A stretch of 64,000 nt of DNA from Aphelidium insulamus. Its lineage: Eukaryota; Aphelidiomycota; Aphelidea; Aphelidiaceae. A program made the translations under genes and the position numbers. Within the stretch, counting starts at the first letter, position 1. Each line of letters starts with the position of its first letter. The stretch covers positions 124,001 through 188,000 of the forward strand of contig JAZDSV010000020.1 of assembly GCA_036784855.1 (NCBI GenBank). Direction: 5' to 3'. Shown piece after piece: positions 1 through 11,975 of this stretch. Under the pieces are notes generated by a model that was not told the origin of the DNA, searched no databases, and saw nothing but the letters and a program-made list of their open reading frames with translations.

Positions 1-2827
1 TGTCCAACTGTCCCAGCGCACGTACCGGCTTCACAATGGCAGTGGTGTCCCCCTCAAATGGCACATATCAACTGCTCATGTACGGCGGGTTCGGCAGCAC
101 CACCGACAACACACAAACCAGTTTCCTGAGCGATCTGTGGAGCTTTGACTTGAGTACGGGTCAGGGATGGGTGTGGCTGGATGGGAGTAACAAGGCGATT
201 AATGTTCAGTCCAAGAAAGGCGTCAGTGGAGTGTTTGACGACATGGCCTATCCCGGTTCAAGGAGTGGCGCCACGCTGGACAACTGGCCCGGCGAGGCGC
301 TTGTATTTCTTTTTGGTGGTCGCGGCGCTGGAGCGCAGAATAATATCAACTATCTGAGCGACATCTGGCTCTACAACGCCACCTCAAAGCAGTGGTCATG
401 GTTGAATGGCGATGTCTCGCCGTACTGGAATGGCAATTATGGCACGCTGAATTCGACAAGTGCGGATTCGGCGCCACCGCCCAGGCAGTTTCACTCGACG
501 GGCACATATACGTCGAATTCGCGCCAGTTGTTGGTCCTGGGCGGCAAGACGGGCATCCTCAGCGATATGACGTACTTGAATGATGTGTGGCTGTTCAACT
601 TCACCAACCTAAATCTGCCGGGTGCGTCGGTGTTAATGATTACGGTAGAGTTTGCATTCCCGCTTACATGGCTTAGATCCCATACAGACTTCATTGGATA
701 TTGCTCTGGCCGCACTGACATCCACAAAGACCAGTAGTTCAGTGACGCAGCTAACGACGACGTCGGCAACAACAACGTCCACGGTTTCTTTCTCTACAAC
801 CCTTAAATCGACAACATCTGCCACTGCCAGCCGAACAAGCCCTGCTACTGCAAGTCCATCATCATCTCAGACCGGCTCTGCTACCAGCAGCACTATCGCC
901 ACCAGTACTTTATTATCAACATCCCTCAAAAGTAAACCAAGCAGTACAGTTAAAACTAGCTCTCCGTTTACCCTCAGCGTCTCGCCGTCATATCCCACGT
1001 CATCATCATCATCATCATCAATTGTATCATCGTCAACAACTGCATCATTCGAGGAGACTGATGCAACAAGCAGCACCGTTTTATTACAAGAATCGACTGA
1101 CGTTGTGGCGCCAACTACTGATAACTCCAATGAATTTACTTCTAGCACAGAAGAGACGGACTCGACAATTACTGCCACCATATCGCTTATCGAATCTCCA
1201 ACTAGTTTGGGCGGAGGTATGCATGGCTAAGTCGCTTATATCACTTTATTCTGACTCGTTCGTCTCAGTTCAAGCGAACTCCGGACAGGCGTCAGATAAA
1301 ACGCCGTCCAGCTTGATATTCATACTGATAGCTGTTGGTCTGTTGATAATTGCCGCTGTCATTGCGATCCGGATGATCAAGTTGAATGGATTGCCGGCGC
1401 CACTGAACTGGGGCCGACGATCGCTGTCCAAACGGAATAAGGGCGCGTTCCGGTCCAGTGTGGTGCTGATGGAGTTGGCGCGGTCCAATGATGAGCTGGC
1501 TGGTGGTTCGGCACGGCGCACACCAGCTGATGTCAGCGAAGCGGATCTATACCAAGAACAAGGTCCCACGGAGATGAGCATGGTGGTGACTTCATACAGC
1601 GAGCAAGCGAATCGGACAGTCATGCAGAGCGGTGCAGGTCGGTCATTGTGATATATCAATTTCATATTCTCAGGCATTATTAGCGGAAATATCGGTACCT
1701 GGGTTCTTGGAAATGGCTGAGAATCGAGACTTTGTAGTTGCAAAGGTGGCTCCCGTGGGACAAGGCGCTCATGGTTCCATCCTGAAGGGGCGCCTTCTGT
1801 CAAAGGACGCAGTAACAAGGGCAGGCACCACTATTTGCATAGTCAAGCGCATCAAATGTACGCAAACGTAAGCTCATTTACATACTTTAACATGGACGCA
1901 GTTTCAGAGCCAGACAAGAGCACCGCGGACTCCACGAGGGCGGATGAAATGTGCTCATTCAACCAAGAGGTGGCCATGATGTACTACTTGCGCCAGAATG
2001 TCAACATTGCCAAACTAATCGGCTTCTGCATGGCACCGCCATCAATACTGATGGTTTCGTATGATTTGGGATCGCTGGCAGATTTCCTGTTTGAACCACA
2101 GAGCTTGTCCAACACCAAACTCGCATCGCTGAAATATGATTATGCGCTGGTCACCGCGCTCGCAGGAGACATCTTGACCGGCCTGGAGGCCATTCACGAC
2201 GCCGGGTTCGCCCATCTGGACATCAAGCCGGCCAACATTCTGCTGGAAGAGGCGCCAAACACACGCAGTCCGGAACAGCAGTGGGACGACGTGGCGGCCA
2301 ATATCGCAGTGGCGGTGTCAGCGCCCATTCGCGCGGTCCTTGCTGATTTCGGCATCTCGCGTATTGTCGCCGACACCGCACTTCAGGTATCGGCCTTCCA
2401 AAAGTCGAAACTGTGCGGCGCCTCCATCGCGTATGCCGCACCAGACCTCATCCGAATTCTGATGGAACCGAGTGAAGTTCGCGATGGCAGAGACGACGAG
2501 GTCATTGACTCGGCGTCTCAACACAGCCGGCGATACACTAGGCGCCAAGAGCGGTGGCAGCTGGCCGATTGTTATGCGTTCGGCATCACCCTGTTTGAGA
2601 TGGTGACCAGGAGTGCTGCATGGGGCACGCTGGGCGCCGAGGACATCATGGAACGGGTGTTTCAAGATCAGCGACCGCGCTGGCCTGACACACTGGTTCT
2701 GCAGCGCACTGAACAGTCGGTGGTGGGCGGGCTGATGCGGGTGGCGGAACAATGCTGGCGAGCCGATGCACGTCAACGGCCCGACGCCAAAACTGCACGA
2801 CTCGCCATATTTCGCCTGCCAGTATGA
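1..2827 (+). CDS. Kelch-repeat receptor-like Ser/Thr kinase (5' partial)
   Basis: The gene enters from the left edge. Upstream of about 610 it encodes Kelch-type blades (YGGFGS, LFGGRG, LVLGGK, each followed by L.D.W.). A Ser/Thr-rich stalk follows (about 680-1215), then one hydrophobic helix (about 1310-1370, LIFILIAVGLLIIAAVIA), then a kinase domain. Visible kinase motifs are a glycine loop VGQGAHGS, catalytic loop HLDIKPANILL and DFGIS; an APD replaces the usual APE. Introns are inferred at 622-676, 1217-1268, about 1630-1690 and about 1868-1904. The domain order suggests a type I membrane receptor with extracellular Kelch propeller and cytoplasmic kinase. HLDIKPAN favours Ser/Thr over Tyr specificity. 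The ligand is unknown and the N-terminus with any signal peptide lies outside the window. Confidence 0.85.
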
Positions 2828-3236
2828 CAAATGCCTAATTTATAAAAAGCATAGAAATCGGGAATATTTACTTAATATGTGTTTATACAGAGCTGGAACG
2901 GCTGTGAGATTAGGTCATCAATAGATGGAGTTGGCCTTTGACCAAAAAGTTATTGGTTATATCAATTGTACTACATATGGCATCAATACCCGCCACCAAT
3001 ACTGATTACCGTGCATAATGCCAACCAGGCAATTTTCGGGGCAACATTCATCAGCAACCTCTCAGATATACTTATACTGTATTGAGGCTTTGACGTTAAG
3101 AGCAATCATAATGTCCAGCTAAGTTGACGAGCCACTTCTTGATTGAATTGCCCTGTGACATATTAAAGCTTTCATACATACTTACCCTCACATATGGCAA
3201 GTAGCTTGCTTGCCCACTCTCTGCGCTCGCTGACAT
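2828..3236. other. Intergenic region between kinase and NPL4
   Basis: About 410 AT-rich bases between a gene end and the NPL4 start on the same strand. I see no ORF or RNA gene. It presumably holds the kinase 3' UTR and the NPL4 promoter. Confidence 0.5.
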
Positions 3237-5424
3237 GTGCAGATTATCCGTCTACGGTCGGCATTGGGTCAGCACAGGCTGCAGCTAGATGATGCAGTGG
3301 CCGCAAGCACCGATGTGGCCGCCCTCTACCATCTGGTACTTGCGCGCACTCGGACACCATTCCATCACTCGCTTACACTGTATCAAGGTGGCTGCCGAGT
3401 TGAAGCTACCTTCCGGCTCTACATTTGCCGTGTCTAACCAGCCGTCTGGAGACAGGCCATTCCCCGCCACCAGCACCTCGCTGATCTCGGCCGTGGGCAT
3501 CAGGTGCGTCTCATGCATCCATAATGTAGACTCACGATACTAGGCACTGCGCCTTGTTGCACGTTGTGGTTGCGAAGGCCGCTTCAACGGCCACAAATGC
3601 TTCTCTGCCAGCCGCCACCACCGCCAAAGATGCACCGTCGGTGAAGCAGGATGCTGTCGATACGCGCCTTGACAAGGAGTCGGGACTCATTCCACGTCCT
3701 AAAGATGCTAAATTGTACGTACACCATAACTGGATATATAGTTCTAAATAACTATAGCTGCCGGCACGGGCCGAATGGCATGTGCGACTACTGTATGCCG
3801 CTGGAGGCAAGCTGTAACTGATATTTTCATGCAATTTAAATCATTGACATATCACCGCAGCCATATGATGCCAAGTACCGCGAGGAACACAAAATCAAGC
3901 ACATGTCATTCCATGCGTATTTGCGACAGCTGTCCGGGGCCTCCAAGAAGGCAGTGTCGCTGGATGAGCCATCGTTTGCCGTGGACATGAACTGTCCCGC
4001 CGGTCATGCACCATACCCCAAGAGCATGTGCGCCAAGTGCCAACCAAGTGCCATCGTGCTTCAACAGCAGGTACGCTTGTTGTTCTGCTTATATTGATTG
4101 TTCCAACACTGCTACAGACGTACCGAATGGTGGATCATGTGGAGTTTGAGACGGCTCAGGTGGTGGACAACTTCATCTCGTTCTGGCGCCAGACTGGGAT
4201 GCAGCGTCTGGGCTACTTGTACGGCCGGTATGAAGTGTATGACAAGGTGCCGCTGGGCATAAAGTGCGTGGTGGCGGCCATATACGAGCCACCACAGACG
4301 GGCGCCAGTGACGGCGTGAAACTGGCCCCGCAGTGCTCTGCCGAACTTGACAAGGCAAATCGGCTTGCGGCTCAGCTGGGCCTGCGAGTGGTGGGCATGA
4401 TATACACGGACCTGGCAGATGACGGTTCGCGCACGGGGAAAGTAGTCTGTCGGCGTCACGTGGACTCGTTCTTTGTGTCGAGTGCCGAGTGCGTGTTCAT
4501 GGCCAGGCAGCAGCTGGCTCACCCGAACCCGTGCAAACACAGCCCTGTATCCGGGCACTTTGGCTCCAAGTTTGTGACCGTCATCGTATCAGGTATGTGA
4601 TTACTGATTAGCATTTGTCATATCGGTATCTCATGTTCAAGGCGACAAGGAAAACAATATCCATTTGGCGGCGTATCAAGTGTCCAACACGGGCGTAGCA
4701 ATGGTGCGCGACAAGATTGTGGACGCCACCACCGATCCAAACAGCATGTGTGTGCAACAGTCGGACGCCGAGCATTATGTGCCCGAGGTGTTTTACAAGT
4801 TCAAGAATGAATATGGCGTTAATGTACAGCAAGCCGCTCGGCCCACATTTCCCGTCGAGTACTTTCTGATCACTGTACGTCTTCGTTGATATATATTAGG
4901 CAAATTTACTTCAATATATGTCTGCAGCTGACTGAGGGCTTTCCTCAAACACCCACGCCCACCTTTACCACCACATCGCCGTTTCCCGTGGCGAACAGGG
5001 CGCTAACTGGCGCCGAACAGCAATCAATGAGCGGCGTCAAGAACGCTCTCCAGTCCAGCCCCTCCGCCATCGATGCCCTGTCCGACTTTCACCTGCTGCT
5101 CTTTCTGCAAGAGAGCAACGTCTTCAACGCGGTAGGCATGCGATGGCTCCATGTGTTTTGATGACTCACAATATACAGGATGATTTTGGAGCGTTGGTAC
5201 AGCTGGTGAAGCAAAGGGCGCCGGATTTCGACTCGAAACTAGCGTCGAACCTCAGCTGGCAGACTCTGGTCGCCATAATGTCTGAAGTTGGCGGGTCGAC
5301 GACGACACAGCAAGCATCCGGCAAAGGCCAGGCGAGCAAGCCGGACTGGGCGTGCTCGCACTGCACCTTCCACAACAGCGGATCAGTGACCGAGTGCGCC
5401 ATGTGTGGTTTGCCGCCGCGCTGA
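3237..5424 (+). CDS. NPL4: NPL4-like ubiquitin-recognition factor of the Cdc48/p97 complex
   Basis: Product is the NPL4 half of the UFD1-NPL4 adaptor that brings ubiquitinated clients to Cdc48/p97 for ERAD and chromatin extraction. Domains in order: N-terminal UBX-like beta-grasp (MQIIRLRSALGQH), the NPL4 zinc region (CRHGPNGMCDYCMPLEP, then KHMSFHAYL and CAKCQPSA), the MPN-like core (FGYLYGRY-type GYLYGRY, AAIYEPPQ, GHFGSKFVT, YVPEVFYK), and a C-terminal RanBP2-type zinc finger (WACSHCTF...ECAMCGLP). Eight short introns are inferred; the first is 3336-3387. The intron at 3807-3860 starts with GC rather than GT, and using it restores the conserved MPLEPYDAKY junction. Length and domain content match the full family, so the gene looks intact. 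Confidence 0.95.
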
Positions 5425-5589
5425 GCAATTTGGATAATACACTTTGCATTACCTGCCATCTGTATACCATTAATATGAAGAGCCTATTTGCTACTGCACG
5501 AATTTATTTCTCCTTCAGTCAGCTTCTTCTCGCTGGTATTGTTCATCTTATGTGTCCATCTTGTTGCTCTGTTTCGACATGTATTCCAT

Positions 5590-7293
5590 TTATATGCGCG
5601 TCAATGACAGTTCTGATCCGGCCGGCGAGTCTGCTGCCGCTCGCTTCTTGTCGGTAATCTCGCTGGAATCACCGCCAGTTGTATTTACATTAGTCGCGGT
5701 GGACGCTCGTGCTGCTGCGGCTGCTGGGCGAGGTGCGCGCGCCGACTCTCGACACTGTGGACTACAAAAGAATGATTATTTAATGTTCATATGAATCGAT
5801 GATGTGAGATCGCACGTACCAAGTGGCATTCATGTTCAGCCACGTCGTGATGCAGGTGGTGTGGAACACATGCGAGCATGGCAGCAGCGTCTGCGGATCG
5901 CCGCGCTCAAAGTCCGTCTGACACACCACGCACGTGCTTGGATTGTTCACGCCGCCAGATGTGAGTTGCGCCGGCTGACCACCGGGCGTGATCATGGCCA
6001 TGCCGGCCTTCTTGTCACCGTGACCGTGTTTCGCGGCCGCCACCGCAGCCGACGCCGTTGCCGCCGCAGCACTGCTGAATGGCGAGTGTGCCTGTTCAGC
6101 GGCCATATCGGGATCGTAGACACGGGTGGGCAGACTGTCAATGACGGAACGCGAGGCACCGTTTCTGTTGGCCGGCTGGAAGAAGCCAGATACGTTGTTG
6201 TCGGCAGAGTCCGTGTGCAAGAACAGCGTGAAGAAGCATGGCATACACGTGAACAGCACCGCGCAGCAAAACAGTCTACACCCAGCAGAATTGTCAAGTT
6301 AATTACGGTAACATGATTAAAGTCATAGTACACATACCCAAAGCAGTGGAGTGCCAGCAGCATCAGAGAGAAGCCGGCAATGTGATCAGTAGACCCATCA
6401 GGAAGAATCTGGACACACTTGTCCTCCGGCACCGGCGCCATGCTCATGAAAATAATACCAACCAGCTGCCACATGGCGAACGTGGCCGTCACCAGCCGCG
6501 TCACTAGAAAAACAATCATGGCACGATTGAGACGGTCGCGCATCTGGATCGGCGTGTCGTAGATGGACGGCAAGACCACCTGGATGGCCACGCTGCACAC
6601 CATCTGCACCGCATCCAATATAACCGAGCCCAGCAGCCACTTGTACAACAGTGGGTAGCACGTTTGACTGCAGTACATTCATCATTATTATATTGAAAAT
6701 ATTGTAATGTACATTTCAACGAAAGTATATGTGTGACAGAGATATACAAGCAATATAGAAAACTGTATACGCAAACATGAAGACAGGAGACGCTTGGAGA
6801 CAGACAGAGGTAAGATTTAACAGCGAGCAAAAAACAACGCCACATAATCAACGACGTACGGATGAGCACCGAGAATATACGAGCCGGCCACAATGACCAC
6901 GGTGCAGAGTGTCATTGATATCCAGAGAAGTGCGCGCCAGCTGAGCCACGCTAACTTGGACACGGTGTCCTGCTCCACGTCGGCGCTCGCGTGATCCTCC
7001 TCCACGTGTTCCATCAGCGTGTCAAACGGGTGTGTCAGCCACTGGTGCAGGGACGCGGTGTGATGTTGACGGTGCTGGTGCTGTTGAGCGCTGGCAGATT
7101 GTTGCGCGGCGGGTCTGCTGGCCGCGTTGGCACCACTGGCAGCAGTGGATGCAGTTGCGACAGTGCCGCGCGTGTCGCTACTTGCAGCGATCAAGTTGTC
7201 CGTAGAGTCCAGCGAGTAGTTGGACGTGAATATGGGCACGGTGTCGGACTGTCTGGACGTGGAGGACACGGCGGGGTGCGCAGCGGGACTCAT
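5590..7293 (-). CDS. Multi-pass membrane RING-H2 E3 ubiquitin ligase
   Basis: Spliced from four exons on the minus strand. Introns are inferred at 6669-6859, around 6275-6338 (GTATGT donor) and around 5767-5825 (GTACGT donor). The N-terminus is low-complexity, with Ser/Thr, Ala and Gln/His runs. About four hydrophobic segments follow (WRALLWISMTLCTVVIVAG; LLGSVILDAVQMVCSVAI; AMIVFLVTRLVTATFAMW; HIAGFSLMLLALHCFG and on). The C-terminal RING-H2 reads CVVC...CSHVFHTTC...CPQC; its last Cys pair is completed only by splicing to the last exon. The tail ends LSLTRI and then a TAA stop at 5590. Start ATG is at 7293; an in-frame GTG lies further upstream. It probably acts at an internal membrane. The substrate is unknown. 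Confidence 0.82.
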
Positions 7294-7747
7294 AGAAGTT
7301 GACACGTTGAAACAGCGAGAAAAAGAATTAAGAGAGAATTAAAAGAGAACTGCGTCGCCCTTTGCCGGTTGCGAACAGACGGGCGGGATGGCAAACAAAC
7401 ACGTCAAAGATATCTGCCTTCCGTGTTTAATAGCATTTGTACATCTGTATGTGCATGTATGATATATCCACATCCAGTTATGATTCCTCAAGTGCCACAC
7501 CATTTGTTAACATCTATTGTAGAAATATTGAACCGCAAGGTGTGGCCATTCTTGTCCATGGCACGGCGCTGCTAGAACTACATGCATGCAGCAAACTCGA
7601 GAGAGATTGTATAATATCCAGTTGTAATGCACTAATATTGTATAATGCGTCAATGCCCATACAATATATAACACTGTATGAATTCCAATTAGCTGAAGCT
7701 GAAGAATTACGTCATACTCTGCACACACTAAACTAAATACACTACAA
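7294..7747. other. Divergent promoter region, RING gene / GLOD4
   Basis: About 450 bases separate two divergently transcribed starts. AT-rich, with no convincing ORF or RNA. It must carry both promoters. Confidence 0.5.
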
Positions 7748-8806
7748 ATGCCATCACAGCTCCTCCACTGGGTGTTCAAGGTGGGCAATCTGCGGCGCAC
7801 TCTCTGCTTCTATGAGCAAGTGCTCGGCATGCATGTGCTGCGTCACGAGGAGTTTAGCAGTGGCTGTGAAGCGCAGTGGTATGTGAACTATATATACAGA
7901 ATATCCATCACATCACATCACATCATGGCGGCAGTAACGGTCCGTACGCCCGTCCCTGGTCCAAGACCATGGTGGGATACGGCGAGGATGAGACGCAGAG
8001 CTTTGTGCTGGAGCTCACGTACAACTACGGTGTGCGGTCATACAAGCGCGGCAACGACTTTAGCGCCGTTCTGATCCACTCTGGTCGCGTCTGGCAGCGC
8101 GCACGTGATCTCGGTTGGCCCATCAAGGACATCAAGTATGAGAATGCAATATTACTTGTCCATATATATATATATATATATATATATTACTGTGCGCTAA
8201 TGTAGTAGAGAGGGAGAGTTCGAGTTGCAGTGCCCGGATGGGTACACGTTCCACATTGTTGCCAGTGGTGGCGAGCAGGAAGTGTGCGCTGGAGTCCGAT
8301 TGAACGTGACAGACTTGGCCAAATCCGTTGACTACTACACGCGCATAGCGCGCCTGTCATCATATTCTACTGCCACATCACTGCCGCAGGGTGTCGCCCG
8401 CCTTGCAGAGTCTGCTACAAAGAATGGTGACCTCGCGCGATACTTGGAGTTGAAACAGTTGCCGGATGGTGTTGCAATGGAGCACGGCACAGCATTTGGC
8501 CGGCTTGCCATCGCCGTGCCCACCCAGGCGCTTGAACAGCTGGAGAAGGATGCCGGCAGCAGTGGCCAGGGAGTGCACACACCACTGACACGACTGGACA
8601 CGCCCGGCAAGGCCACGGTGTCGGTGGTGATTGTGCGCGATGTGGACGGCGGGGAGGTGTGTCTGGTGGGCGAGGCCGAGTTCATGCAGCTGGCCGCGAG
8701 TGGTGGCGATCAGCATGCGGTGGTCGACTGGGCGTCCCGAAAGGAGAATGGTGCCACCGAGAATGACACTGCGGACGCGCAGATCTCTCCGCAGTGGTTT
8801 GCCTAG
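7748..8806 (+). CDS. GLOD4: GLOD4-like glyoxalase-domain protein
   Basis: Two VOC (glyoxalase I fold) modules. The first begins LLHWVFKVGNL and contains VLGMHVLRHEEF and LTYNYGV; the second contains VRLNVTDL, FGRLAIAVP and LDTPGKATVSVVIV. This order and spacing match GLOD4 of animals. Two introns are needed: one just after GCEAQ (about 7880-7934), joining to CNGPYARPWSKTMVG, and one at about 8139-8207 that contains a (TA)n run and joins to EGEFELQCPDGY. The protein ends SPQWFA. GLOD4 proteins are soluble and of poorly defined activity; a role in aldehyde detoxification is inferred from the fold only. Confidence 0.93.
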
Positions 8807-9074
8807 CGCACAGTAAGGTATCACTCGGGAATGCATTGCACGCAATATACATCATTGAAGGTATGCATACCCATTCGGTACACTTGGCAGCGCGTGTGCA
8901 TGCTTTCATTATGTACGAGAATGTGTGTGACAGCAACTATAAAGACACGGCGCGTAGCATTGTCACGCAGAGACGCGTCAGTGAGAGTGAGCATTGTGCC
9001 TTGTGCCTTGTACATTGTACACAGGCACATCCACAGGCACACACACACACCCGCAGTCAGTCTCGCAGTCAGTG

Positions 9075-10322
9075 ATGGTTGTGGCGGTGTGCGAGGAGCA
9101 GCGTGCGGCCAGTCCCACTGACAGCGACCCGCTGCTGAGTGGGCCGACTGTTCGTCGTGTCAAGCACCGGCTGCATCCCGTCGCGCTTACGCGGCCACAC
9201 AATGCCGTCGTGGTTGTGGCACTGTTGGCGCTGCCCTCTCTGCTACTGCTGGTGAAGCTGTTGTGGGGCGGTGGGATGCTGGTGGGTCGGCTGCACGATT
9301 TGTCACATCAAATCGTGGGCCGTGGTGGTGGCGGAGGCGGCGGCGCGTATGGCGGACAGCGCGGCATTGGACATGCGTCACCACACATTTGGCATGCGGA
9401 TGTCTCTACGCAGACGATGGGTGGCTATACACCGCAAGCAGACAATATCGACAGCCGCGACCACAATGCCACCATGCGCATAGCATTGGTCACGGAGGGG
9501 AAATCGGGGTCGACGGTGCTGTCGGAACTGTTCAACCAGAACTCGGCCATCTGGTACCTGTTTGAGCCGTTGCATGCACCGGCATTCCGCGCCGACCCCG
9601 AGTATCTGGTGCATCAGGTGCTGCCCACGGTCTACGACAGCTGTTCGTTTGACCGCTCGTTTGCACGCCGACTGTTTTGGGGATATGGCACCCGAAAGAA
9701 TCGCTGGTTCCGTCGCGTGTTCCGCGGCATGCACCCACGCACCATGGCATTCGACGACGCTGAGCTGGCTGCAATGAGACAGCAGTGTCGCACACACACT
9801 GTCCGTGCGGCCAAATTTATTCGCCTGCGGGACTATCAGCCGCTGGTCGAGGCATTTGCTGGTGTCAATAACAGCGTCAAGATTGTGCATTTGGTGCGCG
9901 ATCCACGGGCCATAATGGCCAGTCGCCTGAAGAAGGGATGGGTGTCCGACAGCAGAGATGATTTTCGGCAGCATGCGCGAGATCTGTGCGACAATATGAT
10001 GTCAAAGCTGGCGCCGCCGCAGCCTGGCATTCCATTCCACCGCATCTACTACGAACTGTGGGTAGAGCAGCAGGAAGAGTCGGCAGCGGATCTGTACGCC
10101 TTTCTGGGACTACCGTACACAAAGTACCTGCAGCAGCGCATTGCAACACTGTCCGCCACCGACCAGCACAGGCGCGGAGTTGGCATGGACGTGGCGCGCA
10201 GTGTGTCCGAGTGGAAAACGGTTCTCACGGCGGCTCAGCAGGCCCTCGTCGACGCCGAGTGCACATCTGTGCTACGTGCCTACAACTACACTACCGCCTC
10301 CACACAAACCTCGCACAACTAG
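9075..10322 (+). CDS. Golgi-type carbohydrate sulfotransferase
   Basis: Single-exon type II membrane protein. A short cytosolic tail carries an acidic-dileucine-like DSDPLLSG, followed by a signal anchor (NAVVVVALLALPSLLLLVKLL), a Gly-rich stem and a sulfotransferase domain. The 5'-phosphosulfate loop is TEGKSGSTVLSEL and the 3'-phosphate site is HLVRDPRAIMASRL, the arrangement of the CHST1-7 group (GlcNAc/Gal 6-O-sulfotransferases) that use PAPS. WYLFEPLHA also fits that group. The ATG at 9075 is chosen because the open frame upstream has only non-ATG starts. Exact sugar acceptor cannot be told from sequence. Confidence 0.88.
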   Translation: MVVAVCEEQRAASPTDSDPLLSGPTVRRVKHRLHPVALTRPHNAVVVVALLALPSLLLLVKLLWGGGMLVGRLHDLSHQIVGRGGGGGGGAYGGQRGIGHASPHIWHADVSTQTMGGYTPQADNIDSRDHNATMRIALVTEGKSGSTVLSELFNQNSAIWYLFEPLHAPAFRADPEYLVHQVLPTVYDSCSFDRSFARRLFWGYGTRKNRWFRRVFRGMHPRTMAFDDAELAAMRQQCRTHTVRAAKFIRLRDYQPLVEAFAGVNNSVKIVHLVRDPRAIMASRLKKGWVSDSRDDFRQHARDLCDNMMSKLAPPQPGIPFHRIYYELWVEQQEESAADLYAFLGLPYTKYLQQRIATLSATDQHRRGVGMDVARSVSEWKTVLTAAQQALVDAECTSVLRAYNYTTASTQTSHN

Positions 10323-11975
10323 CTCCAGCAATTTTTGCGTTCACTTGTTTCCGTTCCCGTCATTCAATGAAATCATTTAGCCATGATTTGGAGTGTGCAG
10401 GTGTCATATAAAGCCGTACAATACAGTAGGCTAAACACGGTGCGGCTGTTGCGCCTTTTGCTTCAAAGGACTTGTTCAGGCTTCAAATATCTTGGTCAGA
10501 TTCCCTGGATTTTTCGGGCAATTCATAATTACCATGCGGGCATCCCTCTTGTCAAAATCGCCTGTTAAGTGACACAATAGGCTGAGGAGGGTTGTACACA
10601 AAGTTGCTTCCAGTGTGACCTGGCTGTACGAGTTTTATATAATTATTCTGTCACTCATTGGACTTCGTTGCATGGAGATGTTGCCTGGCATAATGTTCTA
10701 TCTGACGGACCACCATCATCTGATGAACCCAACCCTACATTTTGGAAAGTATTTATCAGTGATGTTATGAAGGCATGCAAGTCACGCACAAAGCGTAATG
10801 GGCAACAATGAATATAACCAGGGTTCATTTATATTATTCATATTATATATATTCATTTATGTGCGAATTCTTAAAGGCTTGACAGCAAAGGATATTAACA
10901 TGGCATAGTTTGCATTTATTTTGTGCTTTTGATATGGCTAATTTCTACTCGCTAAAGCAAGATTGCGCAACGGCGTACGTGCATACTTACGTGCATGCCA
11001 ATGCCGCTGATGCCTTCGCGAATCGCGTTCGCGAGCATAATCAGCATCGAGCGCACGTTGCTCGAGATATGCTCGGTGCCAGCTGGCCTCGATTGTTACG
11101 GCTAAGCAAATAAGCTGACTGATCCACACTTCGCGTACCAACAAAATTATCGGCTCCATTTTTGCTCGGAAACCTTTGCTACTCGCTACGGCGATGGCTG
11201 CACCATGCATGTTCCTGATCGTCCCAACTTCCAACGACGATTCACATAATGGTGGGCTACCAACGGTGGACCTACAATAGCTCACTGGTAGCATATCAGA
11301 TCTCGGAAGGCAGCGCACAGCACATCGCCTGATGGCGATGATTTGCATGATGATGGCCAGATGGAGATGACGAATGATGACTGTCTTCCGAGTCGATGGC
11401 ATCATCTATCTGCGATAAAATTGTGGGTCTTCCAATTCAGGCAATGCATCATAAGCTGCTCCGCTCGGTACATCCAGGTCTTACGGTCAGACGCCAGCGT
11501 ACAGATCTACGTCGCATCGAGAGCATATCATAGCCTTCATGAGGTAGTACTGGTGATTGACCTGCCTCCTGTCGTACCAATGGGTGACAGTACTGTCAAC
11601 ACACACACCGTTAGTATGATCTCATCCTTTGTTCTCCATACAATACGCGGCGCTAGCAAGCACATTACATGCCGAACTACGAGCGCTGCGCAGATTAAGT
11701 GCACACAGCTGAATAGTGCGGCATTGTGCCGTACCACACTCATGCACGCGCTTTGTCATGATGCTTAATACAACCGAAACCTGTTCTCAAAAAGGCAATG
11801 CCTTGTGCATCCTCACTTCTGGTCATTGCACTGCAAGCCACATGCATGCTTCAGCACCACCGTCATCAGACTTCGGTAAATGTATTAGCCGCTTCACCAG
11901 GAATAGACAAAGCAGCCAGGTCACAGCTATCGCAACATATTTTTAATATTAGCTTCAACACTAAACTCTCGAATC
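10323..11975. other. 1.65-kb gene-poor interval
   Basis: No intact gene is recognised. Short open stretches occur in both directions (for example minus-strand fragments around 10980-11400), but frames change repeatedly and no domain is recognisable. This fits decayed coding DNA or an old mobile element. One stretch worth separate mention is listed at 10581-10811. Confidence 0.45.
10581..10811 (+). pseudogene. Orphan coding-like segment of unknown origin
   Basis: A 76-codon open stretch follows a possible acceptor (ACACAATAG) and runs to a TGA at 10811. It reads like real protein (CFQCDLAVRVLYNY, HGDVAWHNVLSDG, FWKVFISDVMKACKSRT) and has a plausible CxxC. I cannot find an upstream exon that joins well, so this is either a terminal exon of an unrecognised gene or a relic. 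Family unknown. Confidence 0.25.
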
